Shown here piece after piece: positions 1 through 10,226 of a stretch of 64,000 nt of DNA (positions are counted from its first letter, which is position 1; the number at the start of each line of letters is the position of its first letter). Under the pieces are notes generated by a model, which saw nothing but the letters and a program-made list of their open reading frames with translations, was not told the origin of the DNA and ran no database searches. Position numbers and translations under genes: made by a program. The stretch covers positions 306,989,061-307,053,060 of the forward strand of contig OY856186.1 in assembly GCA_963693315.1 (NCBI GenBank), given 5' to 3'. This stretch comes from Diogma glabrata. Its lineage: Eukaryota > Arthropoda > Insecta > Diptera > Cylindrotomidae.

Positions 1-1389
1 TCTCTTTCGTAAACAGTTTCTGGTTTTTTAAACTTTTTAACTGGGGATGACTAAAAATAAACCAATTAAACAAAAATATAATTATAAAATATAATCAATT
101 TTATGAACAATTTACTTACATCGCTCGAAGATATCGAAGATAATACTTGAATTTGCTCTTCCTGTATAGTCGGCAGTTCATAACACCTCTTACTAAGGCC
201 AGAAGATGAGTTGGGTTTATTTTCCTTTTCATTATCCATTGATTCAACAGATGATGATGACGTGACACTAATTCCATCTACAATGCCAAGCTGCATGAAG
301 TAAATATAAAATTAATAGGCGCGTTATTTCTAACCGCGTAATTATTCTGTATTTTCTGTTTATTACCTTTGGAATGACTCCTTTTTTAAGTTCCCGGCGT
401 CCCATTTGTGTATCTAACACATAATCATTTTGACTGAAGTGTTCGGAACACACAACAGCCCTCTCAGATATATCGGGTATATTCTCAAGTAGAAGTGCTG
501 ACCTCCATTTTCCTCTTATAGTCTGATTTTTTGGAAATCTAAAGTAATGTTACACAACAGCAATTTAAAATGACTTATTATTTAAATATTTTTAACAATT
601 TTTTTTTATCATAGCAAACACTTAAAACCATTTAATTTTATTGAGGCCATTGGTCAAATACTACATGCCAGGTGTTTTTGTAACCGGTATTTTTGTTATG
701 CCACCAATTCTTGGTGTCATATAATGCTTTGTTTTTGGACATTATCTAATAATTTGGATGTATTGTTTAAATTTCTACATTTCCACATAAATAAAACTGA
801 ATATCCAAAAAAAATTTAATTTAGGGACACAATTGGATCGTAACTATTCATAAATCGACCCTTAAAAATAAAACAACAGTACGGCGCTAATGCACAAAAT
901 AATTAAAATAACGCATGGAAATGACATATCGTATCGAAAAAAAACTGGTTTAGTTTTGTTGTAATAAATATGGAAACTGGTGATTTCAAAAATCTGTATT
1001 TTAATGATGAAAAATGATTTTAATTTAATTATGGTGAGTAGAAATATTTTACATAAACTTCAAATATTGTTAATAAATATGAATAATTCAATATAGATGA
1101 GTTAAACTCTAATTTTGTAGCACTAAACAAACTCCATTTTTTTTTTGGCGTGGCTTTGAATCATCAAAATATCAACTTAAAACACATAATTTTAAATTAA
1201 ATTTCTTATTTTTGAAAACGGCACTTCTAATTAACAAATGTTAACTATTTATTTAGCATTTAAAATATAATTGTGGTTTTAAAAATTTACTTAAATGCTT
1301 AAAAAGTAACACATTGTTTACCTGTGAAAACTGATTCCAACCACTTTTATTTTATCATGATTTTTACACTTAGACACTATACACTTCAT
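1..1389 (-). CDS. THAP zinc-finger domain protein, 5' four exons, continues off the left edge
   Basis: Read on the minus strand with exons 1389-1322, 538-367, 290-120 and 50-1 (partial). All junctions are GT/AG and the phases agree (2, 0, 0). Exons 1 and 2 encode exactly 80 residues with every THAP hallmark: C3 and C8, FP at 24-25, W34, C53 and H56 (C2CH zinc ligands), and P79 in a GVIPK motif matching the usual AVPTIF position. THAP domains are sequence-specific DNA-binding zinc fingers of nuclear proteins and of P-element transposases. Exon 3 is serine- and acid-rich; the visible part of exon 4 is lysine-rich (KKFKKP). The start is the first ATG, two residues before the first zinc cysteine, as usual in the family. 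No transposase domain is visible, so a host gene is favoured, but a domesticated or P-like element cannot be excluded because the 3' half is outside the window. Confidence 0.85.
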
Positions 1390-1842
1390 TTTTATTAATT
1401 AAAATAACTTTATTTATTAATTTATAATGTTTCTAAATCATAGAACAATTTGTAAAATTAATTAAACACGCTTATATCACCAAAATTCAAACACTAAACA
1501 AAAACACAATATTTCACTTGACAACTGCTGCGAACGTAATGCCGTGCGAACAAAAAAAAAAAAAATGTGAAACAATGAAAACTAAAATTGTTGTTGGTTT
1601 GAATAAGTATGAAAGAGATAGATATACGAATTCAAGTGACAGATGTATGAGCCGAAAATATTTTTAAAATTTATATGAGATTTTTTTTCAGTCATATGCC
1701 GTGGGTCAGTTGTATCATATTTCATTATAATATATTAAAATTTCAACTTCTGATGTAAATAAAGATATTCTACTTAAGATAAAACAAATTGTTTGGAGTT
1801 AAATTTAAAACAAGAGACTGAAAGTGATGATAATTTTATAAA
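1390..1842. other. AT-rich upstream region of the THAP gene
   Basis: No coding potential recognised. It holds the presumed 5' UTR and promoter of the minus-strand THAP gene; no clear TATA box or initiator could be singled out. It ends at the ATAT target duplication (1843-1846) of the next transposon. Confidence 0.4.
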
Positions 1843-1846
1843 ATAT

Positions 1847-2523
1847 TGTAATAAACTTCGTCCAGAATGGGTTAATTTTATTTACTCATTCATGAATTGA
1901 AAGTTAACTCCTTTTTCAATCTTTTACTTGTATTGCAAATTGTATTGCATAAATTAATGTAAATTAAATTTGTTATACAAATGTTTACATTAATGAATTA
2001 AAAGGAGTTACCTAATACATTTTGCATAAATTAAATTTGAGTTCGCTAATACAAATGCAAGTATGAATGAAAACAGGTGTGGCCTATTTCAGATGTACGG
2101 ACTACGTAGTATTGATTTCTAGTGGATTATAGAAGTTTCGATTTATTTATTTTTCGATATAAATAAGCAAACAAAAATATCAGAGAGTCAGTTTTTATTT
2201 TGCAATTGAAAGTGTTTATAAATATTCGCAAGTTTAAGGAATAATCGGTGGTAGTTGAGCCTGGGTACTAATAGTGAGAGAATCTGAACTTAGTGGAATA
2301 GTAAATACAGATTTTACGATTCCGAATATTATTGATTCCAAATTGTGGAAAAGCGGTGAAGTTTACTGTACATGAATTGGAGACCCTGGAATTTATTGTA
2401 AGGAAAAACGGAAGCTGCTGTAATTTGTTGACAAATAAAGTTTGAGATTCTGTTAACTAAAGATCTGTCTTTTACTGTCGTGTTTGTTCAATAATCTAAA
2501 AGAACCAACGAAGAGTCGTTACA
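1847..2523 (+). repeat. 5' LTR of the Gag-integrase Gypsy element
   Basis: TG...CA direct repeat of 677 bp, same length as the copy at 5756-6432. Contains an AATAAA at 2434-2439 that could serve as poly(A) signal. Junction with ATAT target duplication on the left and PBS on the right. Confidence 0.93.
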
Positions 2524-2524
2524 G

Positions 2525-2543
2525 TGGTGTCAGAAGTGGGATT
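2525..2543 (+). other. Primer-binding site, tRNA-Leu
   Basis: TGGTGTCAGAAGTGGGATT begins one base after the 5' LTR. It is complementary to the 3' end of animal tRNA-Leu (…AATCCCACTTCTGACA plus CCA, recalled from known tRNA sequences), so it would prime minus-strand DNA synthesis. Confidence 0.8.
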
Positions 2544-2552
2544 ATTGAAACA

Positions 2553-5500
2553 ATGGTCAAGACAGTAAATATTAGTGATCTCAGCCAGACCCAGCTGAAG
2601 GATGAGTTGAAGAAAAGGAATGCTCCAATCCACGGAACGAAGGCAGAACTTGCATTTCGGCTGCGTAAAGTTTTAGAAGAAGCAGGCCAAAGCACAGAGG
2701 TCATAGAGGTAGAGCCGGAGGAAGCTCCCGTCCAGAATGCCCCAGCAATTGATCCGATGATGATGTTGATGAAAGAAATGATGGCACAGCAACAACAACA
2801 ATTTGCTGATATGATGGCCAAACAAGGAAACAATCTGATGGCCCGACAAGAGAAACTGGCAGCAGAACAAAAAGTAGAGCAACAACAACAACTTGCTGAT
2901 ATGATGGCTCGACAAGAGAAACAGGCAGCAGAACAAAAAGTTCTAGCAGCAGAACAAAAAGTAGAGCAACAACAATTTGCTGATATGATGGCCAAGCAAG
3001 GAAACATTCAACAAAAACAATTTGCTGATATGATGGCAAAACAAGAAAGTCTACGTGAAGTAATCGAGTCACGTATATCCAGTGCGGAGGTCAAAATCAA
3101 CCACATAGAAAGGGAGCTGCGGAAAGTTACCGAAGAACATGAAGAGAAACTACGCAATCTCTCGAGTGAATTACGCCAAGAAATAGCACAAGTAAAGTCA
3201 GGTAACATGATCATTCCATCAACTACTTCAGCTCCAGCTAGAGTGAAAACACCCGCATTTGATGGATCTACATCGTACCAGATATTTAAGATGCAATTTG
3301 ATATAGCAACAACTGGGTTCGATCACCAGCAAAAAGCAAATGCGCTTATATTGGCATTGAAGGGACCTGCTGCTGAAATTTTGCAGACACTATCAGCGAC
3401 AGAGCGTGATTACAGCAAGATTATGGAGGCCTTAGAAGTAAGATATGGGGAAAGTCATATGCAAGCTCTCCATCGCATGCAGCTCAAGACACGAAAACAG
3501 GGAGTCAGTGAAACTTTGCAAGAGTTAGAGGCTGACATTGTCAGACTGGTTAATCTGCAATACCCGAGCTATAACGCTGAACACCGAGACGAACTGGCAG
3601 CTGATACATTCATCAATGCTCTTCGAGATGTGCAAATGAGAAACCAGTTGTATCTAAGCGGGAAGAAACTACCTACGGAAGTCTTAGCATTGGCCCTACA
3701 AATGGAAGCTGGAAAAAGAACACTTGCCTTAGATAGAGTACGTAAGATGGATATTCCTGAAGAGCCACTAAAAGCAGCGCTTGATGAAGTGATCATGCAT
3801 GTCGAAAAGTTGGAAGATAAGCCTGAACGAAATCAACGAAGAAAATCTAGCAGAGTAAGATGCTGGAATTGTGGGCAGTTAGGGCACATCAGACAAGAAT
3901 GCAAAACACGAGTAGCAGCAAAAGAAGGAGTAGTTCCAGGCCGGTTGATGAACCTTTCAAACAAGCAAGTGGATGTCAAAAAGGAAGGAGATTGCCGCGT
4001 TGAACACCGGAAGAGAAGGATACGTTGTAACGCTGAAGACCTTTCAAGAAGACCCTGTGTTGAGGAGCGCAAGTCATATAGCAGGACTGAGAGAAAGGAG
4101 GCAAATGTCAAAAAGGAAGGAGATTGCCGCGTTGAACACCGGAAGAGAAGGATACACGGTAACGCTGAAGATCTTTCAAGAAGACCCTGTGTTGAGGAGC
4201 GCAAGTCAAATAGCAGGACCGAGAGAAAGGAGGCAAATGTCAAAAAGGAAGGAGATTGCCGCGTTGAACACCGGAAGAGAAGGATACACGGTAACGCTGA
4301 AGATCTTTCAAGAAGACCCTGTGTTGAGGAGCGCAAGTCATGTAGCAGAACTGAGGGAAAAGAGGCAATGAAAGTGAACCAAATCAAGTTCCAAACTCCT
4401 GAAGATTGGTGTACCGAGGCAATTAAAAGAGAGCAGCTAGAAGATCCAGCTATGGCTCCAATATTGAAATGGAAAACTGAGGGAAGACGACCGGAGTGGA
4501 AAGAGGTAGCACCTTTAAGTACGGAGGTGAAATGCTACTGGGCGCAATGGGACTCACTATTGATGGACAACGGGATACTAAAAAGAAAATGGGAGTCCGC
4601 TGATGGAAAGAAAGTGTTGGAGCAACTGGTGTTGCCGTCAAGTCGAGTGGAAGAGGTACTGGGAAAGCTGCATGGAAGTATTTCTGGAGGACACCTGGGA
4701 GTCAATAAAACCCTAGCTAAAGTAAGGGAGAGGTTTTATTGGGTAAGGTATCGAACCGACGTAGAGCAATGGTGTCGGCGGTGTGATACTTGTGCGGCGA
4801 GCAAAGGACCAAAGACTAGAACTCGAGGAGAGATGCAACAGTACAATGTGGGTGCCCCAATGGAGAGAATTGCTATAGACATCGCGGGGCCATTTCCGGA
4901 AACGACAAAAGGTAACAAATACATCATGGTGGTCATTGATTACTTTACAAAATGGCCGGAAGCCTATGCAATACCGAACCAGGAAGCAGTTACGGTCGCG
5001 GAAACGTTAGTCAATGAATGGATTTGCAGATATGGAACACCGCTCGAGTTGCATACGGACCAGGGAAGGAATTTCGAATCTCAATTGATGGAAGAGCTGT
5101 GCAGAACACTCGACATTAGAAAAACACGAACTACACCTATGAACCCGCAGTCGGATGGCATGGTAGAACGATTCAACCGAACCATGGAAGAACATTTGTC
5201 AAAGGTAGTAGAAGCCAACCAAAGAAATTGGGACAAGGATCTTCCGTTATTCTTGATGGCCTATCGTAGCGCAGTGCACGATACGACAAGTGAAACGCCA
5301 GCGAATATCATGTTCGGAAGAGAACTACATCTTCCTAGTGACATCGAGTTCGGCATCCCTGGAGGTCTGGTATCCACGAAAACAGATTATGTGGGACAAC
5401 TAAGGGAGAAGATGAATAAAATCTATCAGCAGGTTCGAGACCACATTAAGATTGCCAGTGACAAAATGAAAACCAGGTACGACATAAATGCAAATAGTGG

Positions 5501-5744
5501 CGGTTTTCAAGAAGGAGAATTGGTATGGCTATACAACCCCAGAAGAACTAAGGGAAGATCACCCAAGCTGCAGCCAGATTGGGAAGGCCCATATAAAATA
5601 ATCAAACGAATTAATGATGTTATCTACCGCATACAAAAGGGACCCCGTACCAAGATGAAAGTGATACATCTGCAAAGGTTGGCACCGTACCAAGGTAACA
5701 GCACCAATGCGATCTCTGATATTGTTCGGGACGAACAAAACTAA
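2553..5744 (+). CDS. Gag-integrase fusion polyprotein (PR, RT and most of RNase H deleted)
   Basis: A 1063-aa ORF; the first ATG after the PBS (2553) is taken as start. Order: SAP-like DNA-binding motif (about residues 4-44); Gln/Met-rich coiled coil with repeated FADMMAKQ units; capsid-like Gag region; one CCHC knuckle (CWNCGQLGHIRQEC, about residue 437); three copies of a 44-residue repeat; then integrase with HHCC zinc-binding domain (GGHLGVNKT…CRRCDTC) and DDE core (IDIAGP, HTDQG, MVERFN). No protease DSG/DTG, no RT YxDD and no RNase H catalytic core are present. The repeat contains HGNAEDLSRRPC, which matches the conserved end of Gypsy RNase H domains, so the deletion ran from the Gag tail to the RNase H tail and kept the frame. 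The integrase looks catalytically intact. Whether a Gag-IN protein is made and used is unknown. Confidence 0.9.
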   Translation: MVKTVNISDLSQTQLKDELKKRNAPIHGTKAELAFRLRKVLEEAGQSTEVIEVEPEEAPVQNAPAIDPMMMLMKEMMAQQQQQFADMMAKQGNNLMARQEKLAAEQKVEQQQQLADMMARQEKQAAEQKVLAAEQKVEQQQFADMMAKQGNIQQKQFADMMAKQESLREVIESRISSAEVKINHIERELRKVTEEHEEKLRNLSSELRQEIAQVKSGNMIIPSTTSAPARVKTPAFDGSTSYQIFKMQFDIATTGFDHQQKANALILALKGPAAEILQTLSATERDYSKIMEALEVRYGESHMQALHRMQLKTRKQGVSETLQELEADIVRLVNLQYPSYNAEHRDELAADTFINALRDVQMRNQLYLSGKKLPTEVLALALQMEAGKRTLALDRVRKMDIPEEPLKAALDEVIMHVEKLEDKPERNQRRKSSRVRCWNCGQLGHIRQECKTRVAAKEGVVPGRLMNLSNKQVDVKKEGDCRVEHRKRRIRCNAEDLSRRPCVEERKSYSRTERKEANVKKEGDCRVEHRKRRIHGNAEDLSRRPCVEERKSNSRTERKEANVKKEGDCRVEHRKRRIHGNAEDLSRRPCVEERKSCSRTEGKEAMKVNQIKFQTPEDWCTEAIKREQLEDPAMAPILKWKTEGRRPEWKEVAPLSTEVKCYWAQWDSLLMDNGILKRKWESADGKKVLEQLVLPSSRVEEVLGKLHGSISGGHLGVNKTLAKVRERFYWVRYRTDVEQWCRRCDTCAASKGPKTRTRGEMQQYNVGAPMERIAIDIAGPFPETTKGNKYIMVVIDYFTKWPEAYAIPNQEAVTVAETLVNEWICRYGTPLELHTDQGRNFESQLMEELCRTLDIRKTRTTPMNPQSDGMVERFNRTMEEHLSKVVEANQRNWDKDLPLFLMAYRSAVHDTTSETPANIMFGRELHLPSDIEFGIPGGLVSTKTDYVGQLREKMNKIYQQVRDHIKIASDKMKTRYDINANSGGFQEGELVWLYNPRRTKGRSPKLQPDWEGPYKIIKRINDVIYRIQKGPRTKMKVIHLQRLAPYQGNSTNAISDIVRDEQN
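3973..4368 (+). repeat. Three tandem 132-bp units at the Gag/integrase junction
   Basis: Units start at 3973, 4105 and 4237 and are nearly identical. 132 is a multiple of three, so the fusion frame is kept (44 residues each), and a second frame is also open through all three. Each unit carries the RNase H-tail signature (unit 1 has RCNAEDLSRR, units 2 and 3 HGNAEDLSRR). It arose after, or together with, the internal deletion. Confidence 0.92.
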
Positions 5745-5746
5745 AT

Positions 5747-5755
5747 GGAGGGCAA
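5747..5755 (+). other. Short polypurine tract
   Basis: GGAGGGCAA directly precedes the 3' LTR, just after the stop codon of the Gag-integrase ORF; position and composition fit a plus-strand primer. Confidence 0.55.
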
Positions 5756-6432
5756 TGTAATAAACTTCGTCCAGAATGGGTTAATTTTATTTACTCATTC
5801 ATGAATTGAAAGTTAACTCCTTTTTCAATCTTTTACTTGTATTGCAAATTGTATTGCATAAATTAATGTAAATTAAATTTGTTATACAAATGTTTACATT
5901 AATGAATTAAAAGGAGTTACCTAATACATTTTGCATAAATTAAATTTGAGTTCGCTAATACAAATGCAAGTATGAATGAAAACAGGTGTGGCCTATTTCA
6001 GATGTACGGACTACGTAGTATTGATTTCTAGTGGATTATAGAAGTTTCGATTTATTTATTTTTCGATATAAATAAGCAAACAAAAATATCAGAGAGTCAG
6101 TTTTTATTTTGCAATTGAAAGTGTTTATAAATATTCGCAAGTTTAAGGAATAATCGGTGGTAGTTGAGCCTGGGTACTAATAGTGAGAGAATCTGAACTT
6201 AGTGGAATAGTAAATACAGATTTTACGATTCCGAATATTATTGATTCCAAATTGTGGAAAAGCGGTGAAGTTTACTGTACATAAATTGGAGACCCTGGAA
6301 TTTATTGTAAGGAAAAACGGAAGCTGCTGTAATTTGTTGACAAATAAAGTTTGAGATTCTGTTAACTAAAGATCTGTCTTTTACTGTCGTGTTTGTTCAA
6401 TAATCTAAAAGAACCAACGAAGAGTCGTTACA
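5756..6432 (+). repeat. 3' LTR of the Gag-integrase Gypsy element
   Basis: 677 bp, identical to the 5' LTR except one base seen by eye; followed by the second ATAT. Confidence 0.93.
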
Positions 6433-6436
6433 ATAT

Positions 6437-7016
6437 GTTTTAAATATAATTAAATTACAGAAGATTATACAAAAGGCATAGGGATTGCTGTTGATGGTAA
6501 TGGAAGTAATGGCAGTATTATTTTATGCCGTATGAAATAGGGAAGACTCAATTATTGAATAAAAGAATATAGTAGAGAATTTAATGGACCAGTTAGTTAT
6601 TCCTGTGCTAGTATTCGCATGTAATCGAGAGCTGTTAGAAAATGTTTAGATAATTTAATAAAGTCAACTGGATCAAATTTGGAGATACAACACTCTTCTA
6701 TCCAACATTTATAAGATAAGTTTCTTTTTTTTATATTATAGTTAGAATTTTTTTTTGTTTTTCAGAATGGTAGGCTAAACTAGCCGGCAGATAAGAGATT
6801 TTCAAATCCAAGATTCGTTTCTGAGATGATACGTTATATCGTGTTTTTTTGTGTGTGTGTTTTTTCATAAAAGTCCAAGCCATATACAGTGGCAGAACAC
6901 TTCTACCCGCCAATATATGGCCATAATCGCTTAATTGGTGTGGTCATTTCTATATCTGGATTATCTATTGGTTTTGTTAGAAAGATTTTACTTTTGTTTT
7001 TTCTATAATAAATAAT
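6437..7016. other. AT-rich spacer without recognised gene
   Basis: Only short chance ORFs and a small GT run near 6850-6860. It resumes the host sequence interrupted by the preceding Gypsy insertion. Confidence 0.4.
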
Positions 7017-7988
7017 TATTATGATTAAAATGATATTGTACATTCATTTATATGTTGTGTTATCATTTGTTTCATATCAGGGAAATAATAATGGTTTCTT
7101 AAATATTCATAGTTTTCTGCAATTCCTCTATAATCATTTAATTCATGTCTTTCTTCGATTAATCTGTTTTGATCCGTTCTACTTTCTATGTCTTTTAAAA
7201 ATTTAAGAGATCTTAAAATGAGATATTTATGTTTGGGATATTTTTCAAATGTTGGGGTGAAGTGTATTTCACTTAGTTTACATATTTCGTCATCGCAATA
7301 TATGCATATAGAAGTTTTATTTTTTATGATTTAATCTATATAATGTTATGTAGTTTTTGGATTTCGTTATTGTTTTGTATATTAGAGATTGTGAAGGTAA
7401 TTCGTTTTTTATCTTTGAAAAGAGTTGTTGAAATGGGCTCATATGGTTCACAACTAGGTTCATTTATGATAATTAATTGATTTTTAAACTAGTTGATTGA
7501 ATTTTTACTAATAGGGATAAGTGGTGGATTAGGGGTATTTGTTGAATCGTTGGGGTTAATTTCAATTCTTGATAAAGAGTCTGCGTTTGTATTTTTTGTA
7601 CGTTTTTCATAAACTATGTTGTAATCGTATTCTTCTAATTTGAGTCTCCATCGTATAAGTTTAGAATTAGGTTCTTTTAATGAGAAAAACCATGTTAAAG
7701 GTTTATGATCCGTGATAATAGTGAACTTGCGTCCAAAAAGGTAAGGTCTAAAATATTTTGTTGCCCATACTATGGCTAATAATTCATTCTCAATTGTGGA
7801 ATAGTTTTGTTCGGTCTTTGAAAGGATTCTTGAGGCATAACATATTGGCAAATCTTCTCCAACTCTTTCTTGGGATAATATTGCTCCTAGAGCTACGTTG
7901 CTCGCATCCGTGGCAACTAAAAAAGGTTTTTCAAAGTCAGGGTATTGTAAGATGGGTTCTGGTTGCGCGTCTGGTTTGGCACTAGACT
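7017..7988 (-). pseudogene. Ty3/Gypsy pol fragment: RNase H to integrase zinc domain
   Basis: On the minus strand the fragment starts at the RT/RNase H border ([19 protein letters not shown]), runs through a complete-looking RNase H ([29 protein letters not shown]) and stops at about 7489. Coding similarity continues in frame past that stop and, after another break, reaches an integrase HHCC-type segment (HELNDYRG…YYFPDMKQM, about 7040-7130). Both ends are truncated and no LTR is seen, so this is an old dead fragment. The sequence type resembles gypsy/412-like elements and differs from the other Gypsy copies in this window. Confidence 0.85.
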
Positions 7989-8136
7989 GTAGTAGATAAT
8001 TCGATGACATCAAGTGAAGAGCCAGAGAGCCATCAACTTATACTTTTTTTTGTTTAAAATTGATTGAGGGATTTGTATGTAGGTAATGTTCAATATCAAA
8101 TGAGGATTCAATGTAAATTGCACCTTCAATATGGCG

Positions 8137-8460
8137 CTTCAATATAAATTACGCCTAACACAGACGTGCGATGACAAAGTAATGCTTGGTTGATCGATGA
8201 TGAACTTAAATGATGATTCAATATGTAGCTGATATTTCAATATAAAATGATGACGAGTCAATATAACTTCAACATAAATGACGCCTAACAAGACGTGCGA
8301 TGATAAATAATGCCAATAGCTTGGTGATCGATGACGAACTTGAATGATGGTTCAATATATAGCTGGTATTTCAATATAAAACGATGACGAGTCAATATAA
8401 CTTCAACATAAATTATGCCTAAGAAGACGTTCGATGATAACTAAGGCTAATAGCTTGGGA
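8137..8460. repeat. Degenerate tandem repeat, about 130-bp unit, 2.4 copies
   Basis: Units begin at 8137, 8267 and 8401 with CTTCAAYATAAATTA/GA-like starts and share GACGTGCGATGA, GATCGATGA, GATGACGAGTCAATATAA. The rest of 8014-8629 has no recognisable gene. It lies between the dead pol fragment and the tandem Gypsy array and may belong to an older LTR. Confidence 0.75.
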
Positions 8461-8629
8461 ACGACTGTTGTAAGTTTGATGAACCACTGTATCAGCTAAT
8501 ATTTTGAAAATTAAGATAGTGCTTCTTGCCTAAAACGGCAAAATAATGAATTAATGAATTGAAAAGAATTATATTGTGATGACACGTCGCCTAATTAGGG
8601 CGTATGGTAGAAATTCCAATCACTAAACG

Positions 8630-10163
8630 TGTAGCGAACGATAACTAATTTAGTTATCACGCTTTCAGAATTTTTTAAATTATTAGTGTTCCTGTTTTCC
8701 GCGGTCAATGTAGCTCCGGCTAAGGCTCACGGCTGGTCGTGGAATTTGGAAATAGGAACAAAAATCTTGTATAGACCGCTATAGTTTACATGCATACACT
8801 ACACAGCACTGATAGAGAATTAAAAAAAAATGGAAGAAGGAAAATAAGGGAAGGGAAATCCACCTTCATCAGAACGCCTACTTACCCTACATATATCGTC
8901 AAACCGCCCGCCCGCGTCCTAATTAATCCTTTCATCATTAGCGTAATCGTCGAATCACAAAAGAAAATAAAAATAGGCAAACAAAACACAAAGTTTTCAT
9001 ATATAAGAAAATTTAAAAAAATATTTATTTAATAATTTATTTAACTTAAAACTTACCCGCCACCGTATACAGGACCTAAAATTATGGACGACACAATATT
9101 TATATATTTTTTCTCTATATGTTTTAACAATCAAAGTTTATAGTTTTGATCTTTATTATTTTCTTAGTTAGGTTGAAAGCTGATTTAAATGTTGAATGTT
9201 GAATGAAAATTTGAATATATATGAGTTAAACATCCACATAATATAATTGTTTTGGGTGATTAGCTATTTCTTATGTTGAAATTATTTTAGGTAATACTAT
9301 TTACATATGTTTTTTTTTTTTTAATATGAATCGTTATGTGAAATAAAATTTCACAGAAGTTTTATTATTTAATTAATTAAGAATGACCATCAAAGTTGGC
9401 ATAATTTATAATTAATGCACTGATCCCACATTTACAAAGAAAAGGGTTTGTAATATTGATAGTTGGCACACTGTAGCTACCATAAGTATTAGTATCAAGT
9501 TTAAGTACACACATAAGTATCGGTTTTATGTTTATTAAAGTTCCGTTAATGAATTTTGAACTAAGATTTGATAACAATCTACCAAAGATTTATTTATATT
9601 TTTATTTGATTATATCTAAAAAAGGTGTATAGTATGTTTATGATTCCTTTATGATTCACAATTATAACCAGTGGATAGTATAACCTTAAACAAAATATAA
9701 ACACCGCAAACTTGACTATATCTGACCTTAAAATTTTTTTGTCCCATCCACTTCAATATCACTGCACAATTTTTTTGTTTGTTTTTCTCTTTTAGTTTTT
9801 TTTTAAATTAATAGCAATAATATTTCTAATAGCCAACTACACCAATAATATAATTTTTATAATTATCACTAACTATAACTAACTGACAAAAGAATTTAAA
9901 AAAAAATAGAAATATTTAGAAATATTTAACTTTGTATTTTGTTTTAATACTCAACAAACTTATCGGAAATTCAAAATTTATCTCCCAACATTTTATTCTT
10001 ATCAAATCAAAATCAAAAAATATAAATCATTCAAATCCCGTTGGATCGATTGATTTAATATAAAAAAAAATGCAAAATCTAATTATTGTAGAAATTTAAC
10101 GTTTTTGCATTATTTTTGTGGCGAAAGAAAGAAAAGGCCGATTGAGATTTTTCTTACGTCACA
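8630..10163 (-). repeat. Left LTR (3' LTR of copy A), 1534 bp
   Basis: Begins TGTAGCGAACG and ends CTTACGTCACA on the plus strand. Differs from the other two LTRs at 8725 (G instead of A). Only short chance ORFs inside. Confidence 0.9.
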
Positions 10164-10226
10164 AATCGTGGGGACGACATACCCTGAGATTCTCAAGCCG
10201 GGCAAATTACTTTTGTATGATTACAT

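Larger units (their letters stand above)
1847..6432 (+). mobile_element. Ty3/Gypsy LTR retrotransposon, internally deleted, very recent insertion
   Basis: Two 677-bp LTRs (1847-2523 and 5756-6432) start TG and end CA and differ at one position seen by eye (G at 2373, A in the 3' copy). The element is flanked by a 4-bp target duplication ATAT (1843-1846, 6433-6436), the size expected for Gypsy integrases. It has a PBS for tRNA-Leu, one long ORF (Gag fused to integrase) and a short purine tract before the 3' LTR. Protease, RT and most of RNase H are missing, so it cannot be autonomous; mobilisation would need an intact relative supplying RT. Near-identical LTRs imply recent insertion. Confidence 0.93.

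Noticed and set aside
3973..4371. A second long open frame (132 codons) overlapping the Gag-integrase ORF
   Set aside because: It exists only because the 132-bp repeat unit is stop-free in two frames; it has no domain, and the Gag-integrase frame continues on both sides with clear homology.
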